Part shown: positions 1 through 10,550 of the stretch, one piece after another
How the letters are laid out: the number at the start of each line of letters is the position of its first letter
How positions within the stretch are numbered: the first letter of the stretch is position 1
From: Limonium bicolor
Taxonomy: Eukaryota > Streptophyta > Magnoliopsida > Caryophyllales > Plumbaginaceae
Length of the DNA: 64,000 nucleotides
Reading direction: 5' to 3'
Assembly (NCBI GenBank): GCA_023374045.1
Contig: CM041779.1
Coordinates: 301,888,167-301,952,166 of the forward strand
The notes under the pieces: generated by a model
The model's database searches: none
Seen by the model: the letters and a program-made list of their open reading frames with translations, nothing else
Told to the model about the DNA's origin: nothing
Translations under genes and position numbers: made by a program

Positions 1-1430
1 AAGATCCGGTATTAAAACTCATAAATGTAAAGGGTTTATTGAGTTAAATCTTTGGTGAAAAAAATACCTATATATGGAGGAAGGGGATTAAGTTTGGGTA
101 CTCCAAGATACAACATCTACCCCTGGTTGGATCTAAAAAAAAAAATCAATAAAAGAAGTTACTTAAAGATTGAGTGAAGAGAAGAGTAATACTAAACTAA
201 GTATCATTGATCCTTAAATACTTGAGTATTGAGCATCTTAAAAAAAAAAAAAAAATTTGAGAGTTACTTAAAGATTGAAAATTCTCATGTTTACTTGGAA
301 GTTTAACATTATATAGGTATAAAATTTTAAAAGACACACTAAGAGTGATATTTACCAAAAGCCACCATTGTCTAAGAGAGTACTAAGATTTAATAATCAG
401 AAGAATACTTACATAGAACAAACCTTAAGGAAAATAATTATCAAGAGTGAGTGAGTTTTCATTAGACTAGCTCATTTGACCTAAAATTTTATACTGAGTC
501 CCTACCTTAAAAAAATAAATATATATATAATGTATAAGTTTTAAGATAAAGGAATCAGATTTTGGACGAACTTCCTTAGATTCTCCCTTGAGATTATGTA
601 AATATATAATAAGTAAATTTTATAAAGTAAACACTGAATGAATCATCTAAAATACGATAATTAATTATAAAAATTGAAACTTGAAAGGTCACAGAAAATA
701 TTTATCTTATAAAGTTTTAACATATGGTTGACTAATAAACCCTTGAAGATGATTTTGGAAGATTATTAAGGATTATTAAATGATCTGAAATATTATTATA
801 AACTACTCAAATACGTTACACCTGGTTTGTAGCTTGATAATATAATTGATATGATAAATGATCGCATATGGACATATAATTCGTATCAGTCATTAAATGA
901 ATGGATAATAATCATAAGATAAAATTTTATAACCACCAAGGAAATACAAATACATAACAATCAAGAGATACAGATATATATAACGATCATAGATATAATC
1001 AACGTGCAGTAAAATTCAACAAAGCTGGTTAATAAGGTGTTGAATTCTTTGAATGTGCCATTAGTAGCGGTACGAGGGCGTACCTTAGCTCTTTTAAGGG
1101 GGATATGCTGGCATACTCCTCCTTCGTTATCTCATCCGGATTATGCCGCGTTTCATTATTAGCAAAGGGAGAACAGTATTAGCAGAATGAGAGGTGTTTG
1201 TATGTGCTTGGTTTTTGCATTATGACTCAGTATGTGACTTTTGATTTTCATCATGTTATATCTTGGTATACCCTGATTCAGTTTGATTTTGAGTAATCTT
1301 GAGTGGAATGTTGTTATGGAAGTGGATGGAAATAAAGGATTGGTTTGGTATGGAACTTTTATTGTCTCAGCACACCCGAAGCGGTGTGAGTGCTTATTAG
1401 TTGATTTTTAAACTTCGAGGCGAAGTTTCT
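1..1430 (+). other. Non-coding 3' part of an LTR-retrotransposon internal region
   Basis: AT-rich sequence with no supported reading frame. It ends at a polypurine tract and a long LTR on the plus strand, so it is read as the 3' untranslated end of that element, whose coding part lies to the left of the window. A second copy of the polypurine motif lies inside it at 1091..1110. No domain could be found. Confidence 0.5.
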
Positions 1431-1446
1431 TTTAAGGGGGATATGC
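1431..1446 (+). other. Polypurine tract of LTR-A element
   Basis: The sequence TTTAAGGGGGATATGC directly precedes the LTR start TGAAATACCCC. In LTR retrotransposons this is where plus-strand DNA synthesis is primed. It fixes the orientation as plus and makes the adjoining repeat the 3' LTR. Confidence 0.7.
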
Positions 1447-2973
1447 TGAAATACCCCTAAATTAATTTAAATTAATTTAGGGGATTTCTTTTATTAAACC
1501 TTTAATAATACTATTAAGTATTAAATTATTATATGGAATTATGAATAGTAAATTATTATATGGGGTTGTGAAATTTATTTAGGGGTTTTCTTCTATTTAA
1601 CCCTAATTATTATACATTATTATATGGTATTATGAATGTAATAATAAGATTTATAAGTCGATAAATCTTGGGAAAATTATTAAACACTCCATATATATTA
1701 TAAAGATTTTGGGAAGTGTTGGAACATTGTTTTGAAACATAAAAGTCAATATAAAATTCTAGAAACCTTAAAGCTTATTAAGCCTTGCTAGAGTTGACTT
1801 TTTGAGAATGGTCAAACCAGGCCATGAAACCTATACCAAAAAAGGTTATGAAAAACCATGAAGATCGATAAAAAGAACGTCAAAAACGGATCATCCTAGC
1901 CAAAGTTATGCTAGTTTGAAGTTTAGAGCCAAAATTTCATAAGTGCCACGTGTCAGCCTCTCGAGCGTCCCAACACTTAGCAGATTTTTACCTCCTCGTT
2001 TTTCTCCAGCTAACAACCGATCTTGACCTAACTTGTGACGGCTATATTCTTCATTACTCAATAATTCTTCATGCCGTCTTCGCCACTCTCTTCTCCTTAA
2101 TTCCCTCTTTACAACCGTAACTCATACAAGCCCTAATTCCATCTAAATCAACGGGAAATTGTTCTCAAGTTGGCACCTTTCTCAGTCGCAACCCAGATTT
2201 TCAATTCCTATCGAATTCAGGTAAATTCGTCTAGCCATAAATCCTTCGTTTCTCAACCAAATTTTGATTTCTTTAGCTCGTTGTGTAGACCTCTAACCCG
2301 TCTACAATTCTTATGTTTATGTCCAAGCCTGAATCATAACCGGTTGGAAGTTATAGTCGCTCAAAGTTCCGGATTTTTCAGCACATAAAATCATACCGGA
2401 AACAGAGAGGTAAACTCGTAACTTTCGGGTCGATTTTCTTTCTGTATAATGCGAGTTAGGATTACTTCTAGTTATCCATGTGTAGATCTAAGTTTCGTCT
2501 TTCTAATGAGCCCAAAACAAAACCTAACTCGATCTGTGCAATAACTTCTAGATCCTCGAAGGTTGCTTCCCGAACTGGTCGAAAGTTCAAGTTTTTTCCA
2601 GAAAAACGTTTGCGAATTGCTTCGATTCGGGCAATTCCGGTGAGTTCTCTTCAAATTCCTCCGATTATGCTAACCGGTATTACAATTCCGACCTAACCCA
2701 TGTTTTAATTGAATCAATTACGTACCATATTGCGGGAATTTGTCGGATTTGAGTGCGCATCGAACCCAGAATTCGTATGAACCCTAACTTGCGAATCGAA
2801 TTCCAATCTCGATGAATATTGCATGAAATTGGGGAAATCGGTACCATTAGAACCGGAATTCGATTTAGAATCCATAGAAACAAGAATCGTTGAATTTCGT
2901 TCTGTAGATCGAGAGATATAAGTGAATTAGTACTCGGTTTCGATTTTGAATCCTCTGAAGAACTCGCGCAACA

Positions 2974-3012
2974 CGGGCCGTCCGATCTCAGTTAATAGAG
3001 ATGGACGGCCAC
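2974..3012 (+). repeat. GC-rich dyad module inside LTR-A
   Basis: GGCCGTCC and GGACGGCC face each other across about 20 bp in otherwise AT-rich LTR sequence, so the segment can fold into a hairpin. Analogous but different dyads occur in LTR-C, LTR-B and LTR-F. The function is unknown. Confidence 0.5.
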
Positions 3013-5370
3013 GATTAAAACACACGATTTTAAATGTATAAGTTTTTATATTGTTTCCAGGAATAAACCCTAACTTGTTTAATTAATTTAAGTGCCTTCC
3101 CGAATGTATTTTGACTTGAAATTTTAAACATAGATTCCTTATTTTGTGTAGTTTATTTTGATGTAAATTATTATGGATTTGGAGTTTTTAAACATAAGTT
3201 ATGATTTTTACAAGTTACGGCGTTTCTGGAATTATCTGGCTAAATTAAAAAGATATTTTTATGAAATAAAAATTTTATAATATGTCTAAAATTTATAGTT
3301 ACTGTATATTAAATTTGGGAATTTTTGGGCAACGGTAAAGGGTTTTAAAAATTGTGTTTATGAGTTTTTCATAAGAATAACCTATAATATAAAGTTTTTA
3401 ATGTAATCAAAAATTAAAGTAAGGTTGGTTAATGGACTTCTAAGCTGGGGAAAATAAAGGGAACTAAATTAACATTTTATAACAGTAAGTTTATAAATGT
3501 TTTTGTATTAGCTTTTAAGAGAAAAGAAATTATTTACATATATGTATATTTACTTACTTAAGTAGGAACTTGTATAAATTGAGGAATTTAACTATCCTAC
3601 ATTTTATCTACTATATTATATGGGGGTTAATGTTTTAAATAAACTAAGGAACAATATATATAAATATATTTAGTACGCGTTTAAAAAAAAAGGAATTAAG
3701 AAGTAACTTAAAGTAAATCAGGGAACTAATTAAAGTACCACTTATAATTACTAAACTTTATAAGAGCTAGAGCCTTAAGATATGGTAAAAGAAATATTTA
3801 TGAAATATACTTAGAATACAGTTTAAGGTTGTGTTAATAAGATAATTTAAATATGGTGAGTTACTTTTACATCTTCATGTGAAGAGGATAGATAAGTCTA
3901 GATTTAATTATTTCTTAATATTTATAGTATTGAGTAATAACTTAATATTTTAAGATAAAATCATTAAAAGGATTATGATATAAAACTATATTAAACTATG
4001 ATTAGGAGATTAATCTAAATAATAATCCTTAAGTTTCTTGGAATTAGTTAAGCCATATAAAATACATTCATTATCAATATTCAGGATGTGAGTTTATAAA
4101 TAAGTGATGTACATAATAGTTAAAGATTTACAGGAAGGTTTTTAAATAGGAATTTGATACTTAAAACCTTTGAACCTTTTGTCAGATAAAACTAAGTTAC
4201 ATAAGATATTATATGGATATACTTTACGGTAATGGGACATAATGATAGGTTATTTGAATATAAGATATGAGAATTTTCAGAATAGATTATCTTATTACAT
4301 AATTAACAATTTCAATTGTGAATCAGAATTTAGCTCTTAGATAAATTTTACCTTATGTCGAGATATAATGTTTATCCTAAAATACAATAAAGGAAATTAA
4401 TTTATTAAGTTATTCCTTTGAAACCTTTGGTCTTGTAAGTGATATAAAATGTATTTAAGACATAAGTTTTATTAAAATTTAGTATAAAAGGATTATACAT
4501 GGTCTATAGAGAGAATGTGTGTAAAAGTAAAACAGTTAGGGAATTAAATGTAAGTAAGGATACATAAAAGGTTATCTTAAAACACCTTATTATAAGATAT
4601 GGTTAAGTAAATAATATACCTTGTGGATACTAAATGTAAGAGTTCGATAAGTCTAAGTTAATAATATAGTTATTTCAATACGAGAGGTAATTCAACATCT
4701 TATGGCAAGATTATTAGACGGTTATAATAGGAAGTCATTCTGAGCTAAGGATATGATAATTGAGTTTAGTGGCTCAATTAAGTTATAATAAAAAGTATCT
4801 ACAACACTATGATTCCAATATACACGATGTAGATCTTAAAAAAATTAAGGGGGAACCTAATCATGATGGTTTATTTGGTATTATTGATAAAGTACATAAT
4901 CATTACGTTGTGAATTAATAGTATAGTATTCTAAGATAAACCTATTATAGGTCATGAGACGATGTTTATTCTAAAGTAAGAATAAAAGTATTGAGCTTAA
5001 GAATTGTTATTGAAATTCTAAGATTGGTTGAATAACATATAATGCACTTATGTTAGAAAGGGTCTTTTATGTAGGAATTATGGTTAAGTATGGGTAAAGT
5101 GGATAAGGGTGGAACAATTAACAAGTGTTAGTAAAATACATTCCTTGGTCTTACAACCTTGGGCTATACAACCTTCTAAAATAAGTCAAAGGCTGTACAT
5201 AACATTTAAGCGAGGGCTTATAAGGTAATTGAGGTTTGGAAATAAGAGAGAGGAATTTATTTAAGTTTTACCTAGGATACGGGTTGTTGATAGTAAGTTA
5301 TCTTTAATGTTCCTCAGAGAATTGTTGAATGTTTGCACGAGTATACTAGAACTGCTACAACATTGACCAG

Positions 5371-5579
5371 GTACGATTTCTCGTACTCAGCTTGACGTGT
5401 TTTGGACTTTATGGAATGTTTTGTACGATTTCTCGTACTCAGCTTGCTATGTGTTGGACTTTCTGAAATGTTTTGTACGATTTCTCGTACTCAGCTTGAT
5501 GTGTTTTGGACTTTATGGAATGGGTTGTACGATTCTCGTACTCCGATATTTTAATGGTTGACTTGTGGAATGTTTTGGA
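5371..5579 (+). repeat. Tandem repeat of 52-53 bp with GTACGA hairpins, in LTR-A
   Basis: Three good copies and one degenerate copy of a unit beginning GTACGATTTCTCGTAC, a perfect 6-bp inverted repeat around TTTC. The rest of the unit is also conserved (CAGCTTG and TTGGACTTT motifs). The block lies in the last quarter of the LTR. Confidence 0.85.
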
Positions 5580-5850
5580 AACGCTAACTGACTTTAAGAG
5601 GATTTTCTAAGAAAAATGGTTGTGTGACTAACTCAGCTTGTGTGACTAACTGAGCCTTGGATGTGGAACTCACTTGGGTATTGGTTTCTTCTACTTGGTT
5701 GCCCGTTAGGCATTGGCTGCTTAGGGTTTACGCTTCTGCACTCTATAGGACTGAGTGTTTTGGTATTGCTCTGGGTAGTTGGTGGTCTAGCGGGATTTTG
5801 GAAAAGGTCAATCTTGGAAATCTTTCTTTCGACGTGCGGCGTCTTTAATG

Positions 5851-5986
5851 TGAACAGTAGGGGGCTGTAATCCCTCGCCCATAGGGGCATTGATATTAAA
5901 CAGTAAAGGGCTGTATATCCCTTGTCCCGAGAGGACGTAGTTAACAGTAAGGGGCTGTATATCCCCTGTCCTTAATGGACGTTCTT
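5851..5986 (+). repeat. Tandem repeat (about 3 copies) in LTR-A
   Basis: The motif AACAGTAAGGGGCTGTATAT, with a variable tail ending in a CCC...GGAC dyad, occurs three times with gradual divergence. It lies between the GTACGA repeats and the LTR 3' end. No coding potential is evident. Confidence 0.8.
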
Positions 5987-6331
5987 GGCGGTGGGGGCCA
6001 TCTCTCCCAGTTGGTTTTCATTCCATTCTTGAGTTGCTGGGTTTTGGTTTTCTCTCATTCATTCCTAGTCCTCGTGACTACAGGGTCTTTCTACTCCAAC
6101 TTGGAAATGGATCTAACATAAGTAATGATTGTTCACTAATTCTTGGTGTGGTGTTATTTACTAACTTTACTCTTCTGTTATTTGTCTCCTTTGAAATGTT
6201 ATGTTTGACTTGGTGTTTTAAAAGGGTGTTTTGTTTCGCTACTTTGTTAAGCGCTGTTTTCAAGTTATTGTTTATTCTCAAGTTATATTAAAGTTTTGTT
6301 TTGGAGAATGTACCAGTTCCATTCCAGGGAA

Positions 6332-6357
6332 CTGACCCGCCCCTTTTGGGGTGGGCT
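6332..6357 (+). promoter_or_regulatory. Conserved hairpin near the LTR-A 3' end
   Basis: CTGACCCGCCCC and GGGGTGGGCTG can pair across a TTTT loop. Hairpins of the same pattern occur at the matching place in LTR-C (25833..25852), LTR-D (63505..63522) and, weakly, LTR-B (51865..51880). A role in LTR transcript ending or packaging is inference only. Confidence 0.5.
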
Positions 6358-6617
6358 GCTTGGTTTCATCTTGCAGGTACGAATTGATTTACAGGTGGCC
6401 ACGAAGAATGAGCGTTTGGGATGGGACTAGGTTTTGTGGAGAGAGAATATGTTAATTCCTATTATGTTTGTGTTAAGTTTTTCTCGAGTTCAGACCGTAG
6501 CTTTTGTAGATTGTAAGTTGTAATTGGTGAGGTTTGGTGCCGGGTGTTTGGAACCCGATGGTCGTTAATCGCCTTAGAGTTTTTTCCGCTGTATTTATGG
6601 TTAATAGGGGCGTTACA

Positions 6618-7240
6618 TTTTCTTTGGACCTTGTTGGTATCCCGTGTTATTTTGTTGGTACATATTGGTACCCCGTGTTATTTTGTTGGTACACATCAGT
6701 ACCCCGTGTATAATTATTTACGTTGTGAACACTGAACCGCAGTTAATCTCTATGATATACTTCATTAGTTAGATGCTTTGGGGGGGGGGGTGTGCACTTA
6801 AGGACTTTTGGTTTTTTAGATAGCTGAGTGTTAGTTGTTCATATGTATTAATGGATGATGTTAATGAGGTTGTAGCCGTTGTAACTTGTACACCACCATG
6901 TGACAATTGTTACTGAGTTATTGTGGGGATAAGTACATGGTTAAGATCGATAGCTATAAAAAAAGATCTAGTTACCCGCAGCTTAAGATCAACCCAACTT
7001 GTCGGGATCACATCCAAGAGAGTCAATGATGATTCTTTGGGAACTCAAAGAGACTCGTGTAAAAACACCAAAACTAACATGAAAAATATAGGTTGATGGA
7101 TTGATTGGGTAATCCTCTTATAAACTTGTAACCTCATATATTCTTGCGTCACTAAATTTTATTATTACATTATAGCATTTAACAACGACAACTTACTATA
7201 GGTTTTTTTTTATAATTATAGGTACATGGCCTAGGGTGCC
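6618..7240. repeat. Old LTR-type repeat remnant with short tandem repeats
   Basis: This flanks the LTR-A end. At 6625..6712 a GTTGGTA(C/T)CCCGTGTTATTTT unit is repeated about three times. At 6781..6805 a G-run is followed by TGTGCACTTAAGGAC, a motif also found inside LTR-F (44742..44768) and, on the other strand, in LTR-G (62984..63016). This suggests an older LTR into which LTR-A inserted. No gene is seen. Confidence 0.45.
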
Positions 7241-7381
7241 GCAAGGGCAAATCAAATAACACCGACTCAACTCTTACATACCTTACTAATCATAGATTAC
7301 ACAGACATTACACGGGACATCTTACTATAAAGCCTAGAGATCTTGTCCTAGGAACCTTCCTTGACCTCTCTTTGGAGGTGA

Positions 7382-7590
7382 CCCTTCCTCCACCAGGCTG
7401 GGTAATCAGAGAGTAAACTCCTTTCCCCCACCACCGTCCTTCACGCCACTCCATTCCTCCACCAGGCTGGGTAATCGGAGAGTAAACTTCCTTTCCCCCA
7501 CCACCCGTCCTTCACGCCACTCCATTCCTCCACCAGGTTGGGTAATCGGAGAGAAAACTTCATTCCTCCACTCCCCCAGAATGAGTAATA
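7382..7590. repeat. Three tandem copies of an about 80-bp unit
   Basis: The unit contains CTCCACCAGGCTGGGTAATC, then GAGAGTAAACT, then CTTTCCCCCACC, and is repeated three times with small differences. Open frames across it are by-products of the repeat. It lies about 110 bp beyond the WRKY stop codon. Confidence 0.8.
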
Positions 7591-7599
7591 AACTCATTT

Positions 7600-7690
7600 C
7601 CCCCATAAAAGTGGGTGGTAAGAGGATTCGAACTCATGACCTTCCGTCCCCTAATCCAATCCTCCACCATATGTTTTCTTCCGTTGTACT
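7600..7690 (-). repeat. Possible tRNA-derived repeat (SINE-like) fragment
   Basis: On the minus strand GAGTTCGAATCCTC resembles the B-box of an RNA polymerase III promoter (GGTTCGANNCC), preceded by GGTCATGA as in several plant tRNA-derived repeats. No convincing A-box or poly-A/T tail was found, so the call is weak. It could be ordinary repeat DNA. Confidence 0.3.
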
Positions 7691-7701
7691 CCAAATACAT
7701 A

Positions 7702-9588
7702 TCAAAAGACATCACCAAAATACATATCCACTATACTATCAAAAGCGTGATCATGACCCATAGTGTCTTCTTGTATAGTCATGTAGTTACAGTTGCTTGT
7801 AGCAGGAAATAAGAATGCTTCTTCTACTGATGATACCGCATCTCCAACATAATATTGATCTTGATGACCCATGTTAATTGGTGCAACATCGCTTATGATA
7901 TGATGTGAAGAAGATCGTATCTCACTTAAACCATCATACGGATTTGTTGGCTTCTCAACAATTTGCATCAAATCAATTATGTCTTCTTCACTTGTCGTTT
8001 TAGCGGTCTCCATCTCATCATTCTCGGTTGATCCAACGGTGGTCTGCTGCAAGCTGCCATTATTATTCAGGTCTTCTATGTCTTGCAAAATTTTTAACAA
8101 AGAGGATGAGGAGGAGGATGATGATGATGGTGGTGTTCCAAAGAACAAAGAGTTGGATTGCAAGACATGATTTTCTTGGTGATCCATAACAACTGCTCCT
8201 CTGGTAGTCGATTGGTGGTTTGATTCACCTCCAAAGCTTAGGTAAGTGCAAGAATCTGCAGATTGACTAACAAGAGAGGAGAAGCCATGGGAGTACTAAT
8301 TGTGAGACGTGAAGCACTCCTGCAAGTGTGTTCTTTGTCATATGTAGTGCGGTAGATAGAAGGTTGATCTGACACTTTTTGTACCCATTTCTTTGCTTGA
8401 CAGTGTTGGTCCTGCCAGTGTGTGCATTTATAATAATCCCTGCAAATATAAATTGGTTGCAATTAAGAATAATTGTACTTAATTCACAAGCTTGAACTAT
8501 ATTTATTTATTACTAATTAAACAAAAAAGGTAGAAGTGCACCCGTTATCAAGACCAATTAATATTGATTGTTTTTTACGCAAAAGTGGAGCAGGTATAAT
8601 AAAAACAAACACCCAGCTGGTTTCATCCGCTATAATTAAATACGCCTGCCACTTAAAAAATCGTTAACCATGAAATTATCACGTGTCTTAAAACTGGTCT
8701 AGGTCAACCACAGCAAGTGGGTGAATCTAGTGATCAGGAGATTAATTAAATATTTTTGTGCAGCTTTTAAACAAATGTAACTCATGTATCTGATATTATT
8801 TTGGTTTTTCAATTGAAGAAAGGACTGATATTATTATCCTAGATGAAACTCATGTATCTGATATTATTTTGGTTTTTCAATTGAAAAACAAAGATTATAT
8901 TTATTTTTTGTTTTAAGAAAGACATACGGTTAATTAACTTAGCAAAAAAAAAAAAAGACATATTATACATACAATGAGAACAATTTGTACCTTGGATAGG
9001 GTGAACTTTTGATCCGTTTATGGCCATACTTTCTCCAAGCATGCCCATCATCAGTGAGATCAGTGCTTTCTACTACCATCGTTTTTTCAGTAATCTTCCT
9101 GCTTATTCAAATAGTGTAACACTTCACATTAATGACAAGTAAACACATTAATTGATACAATTGCATGTTCATAAGATAAATTAATGAAACTGAACAAGCA
9201 AGTCTTATATAATCAAAATTCAAATTAATCACCTCTTCTTGGAGCCGCCTCTTTGCTTTTTCTCATTCTTGGATATCCCTCGCTCTGCCTTTCCCTCTTG
9301 TTCTATTTCCTGATGATCACAACCTCCGGCCATGTCCGGGAAGAAAGTGAGGCAACAGATAAAGGAGCTGATGATCCTGGTCAACAGCTCGGCAGCAGAA
9401 ACCTGCAGCTCCTCCATGGTGCTTACATGATGGTCTCTTGCTGCGAGGAAGTGGTGGTGGAGCTCAGTAGCTGCTCTGCGCCCATTCTGCAGCTCAGAGA
9501 TTAGTTTCTTGCGTTTCCGATCATTCAATGGCGATGCCTGAGGAGGAGAATTAAAGGAGGAATCGAGAGAGGTAGAAGAATACTGCAT
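7702..9588 (-). CDS. Group III WRKY transcription factor (WRKY54/70-like), with apparent frameshift
   Basis: WRKY proteins bind W-boxes (TTGACC/T) in the nucleus; group III members often act in defence and senescence. Three exons are supported by GT/AG junctions in matching phase: 9233..9588, 8991..9098 and 7702..8439. The second intron splits the Arg codon of the PYPR motif, the position conserved in group III. Exon 1 encodes a basic N-terminal region with a likely amphipathic helix. Exon 2 encodes DDGHAWRKYGHK, where Gln of WRKYGQK is His. Exon 3 completes a C-X7-C-X23-H-X-C zinc finger (CTHWQDQHC ... HTC). The finger frame stops at 8238, while an acidic, Ser-rich C-terminal tail (DSCTYLSFGG ... 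7702) continues in another frame, so about one base is lost or gained near 8285..8300. ATG 9588 was chosen because the in-frame codon farther upstream is GTG. It may be a pseudogene, or the frameshift may be a sequence error. Confidence 0.87.
8779..8885. repeat. 39-bp direct repeat in WRKY intron 2
   Basis: An identical 39-bp sequence starting AACTCATGTATCTGATATT occurs at 8779..8817 and 8847..8885, separated by 29 bp that repeats part of it (CTGATATTATT). It is a recent local duplication inside the intron between the second and third WRKY exons. Confidence 0.9.
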
Positions 9589-9700
9589 CTTGGTATATAG
9601 TACCAGTATACTCACAGAGTAATTAAGCTACACTATGAGCGTGGGGAGGATAGAGATCAATTTTGGGACAGATCGAGTAGAGGTGTTGGGTTTGGGCCAG

Positions 9701-9713
9701 GTATTTATATAAC
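9701..9713 (-). promoter_or_regulatory. TATA box of the WRKY gene
   Basis: The minus strand reads TTATATAAATAC, a good plant TATA element, about 113 bp upstream of ATG 9588. This leaves a plausible 5' leader of about 80 bases. Confidence 0.65.
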
Positions 9714-9856
9714 ACCGAGCAAGTGGGACCCATATAGCTTTTTTGTTTTAATTTAAGATCAATAATGGACCCATTTTATAATGTGAGGGATACGAAGAAG
9801 GAAGCATATCGAACGTTCTTACTTAGCTAGGCCACTTCAGGGCTATGCTATCTTTT

Positions 9857-9862
9857 GGTCAA
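9857..9862 (-). promoter_or_regulatory. W-box in the WRKY promoter
   Basis: The minus strand reads TTGACC, the core WRKY-binding site, about 145 bp upstream of the TATA box and 31 bp from the Copia insertion. WRKY promoters often carry W-boxes for self- or cross-regulation, but one six-base match could be chance. Confidence 0.4.
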
Positions 9863-9893
9863 ACCAACGGCACAAAGACTTTCCATTCTCGTG

Positions 9894-10489
9894 TGTAAAT
9901 GTATGTGGGCGACACATACTTATAGTTTTTGATGTGTGACAAATATGCAGTGCCGGTCTTGTACTCAGCATATGATTTATCTTGATAAAATTCATCTTGA
10001 CTACAATAGAAAGCGGAGCTGCTCACGTGACATTATATGCTGCGATAGGTTGTTAAGATTCCATCAGATATGTCTCCCTTTATTCTCGGTAGTATTGGAG
10101 AGGAGATATATCTTCCTGAGTTCTCGTTATTGTTGGGGAGTTTGTATACTTATTTGATTATTCCTTTTGTATATATACATTGCATAGATATAGTTTAGGG
10201 TTGCGCTTTTGGGTATTAAGAACAGATCGACACCCTTTTACGGCGAGACCAATTGAGTGTTATGAGAGTGATTCTTTATTCGTGAATTGAGGTGTGTGAC
10301 TATCATTCGAAGAGTGATAGATTAGTGAGTGATTGTTCAAGGTGTTGAACAGATCAGGGGAGGAGTTTTTCACGCTATTAATATATAGTGGCTGAGTTTT
10401 CTTCTATATCGATTGCATTCTTTATATTAGTTAACACCAAGAACTCGGTTCAAGACTGAGTAAACCGGACGTCTCGTTACGAACTGTCA
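9894..10489 (+). repeat. 5' LTR of the Copia element
   Basis: It starts TGTAAATGTATG and ends GAACTGTCA, directly before the primer binding site. Its partner is at 17927..18525. AT-rich sequence with TATATATAC near 10171 could hold the LTR TATA box. Confidence 0.95.
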
Positions 10490-10491
10490 AG

Positions 10492-10503
10492 TGGTATCAG
10501 AGC
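10492..10503 (+). other. Primer binding site (initiator Met-tRNA)
   Basis: TGGTATCAGAGC lies two bases after the 5' LTR and is complementary to the 3' end of plant initiator methionine tRNA, the usual primer of Copia reverse transcription. Confidence 0.95.
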
Positions 10504-10550
10504 AGGTTTACCTTTGCTCGAAGCTAACGCTTCAAGGTAGATCGTGAAGA

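Larger units (their letters stand above)
1447..6617 (+). repeat. LTR-A: very long (about 5.2 kb) 3' LTR, Gypsy-type
   Basis: The repeat starts TGAAATACCCC after a polypurine tract and ends AATAGGGGCGTTACA, a TG...CA pair. The terminal 300 bp align by eye with the reverse complement of LTR-C (25520..30140): both have a CTGACCC...GGGG hairpin and a CCGCTG motif at matching places. The partner LTR is outside the window. The sibling LTR-C is followed by a Met-tRNA primer site; with an LTR of 4-5 kb this suggests a Tekay/Del-like chromovirus, but no coding domain confirms it. It holds two tandem-repeat blocks, and its short reading frames look spurious. Confidence 0.7.

Noticed and set aside
2478..2883. 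Overlapping frames on both strands in LTR-A
   Set aside because: They are short, lie in opposing directions and inside an LTR, with no domain or codon bias that could be judged.
7600..7690. tRNA gene on the minus strand
   Set aside because: Only a B-box-like GAGTTCGAATCC is present; no acceptor stem, anticodon arm or A-box can be drawn.
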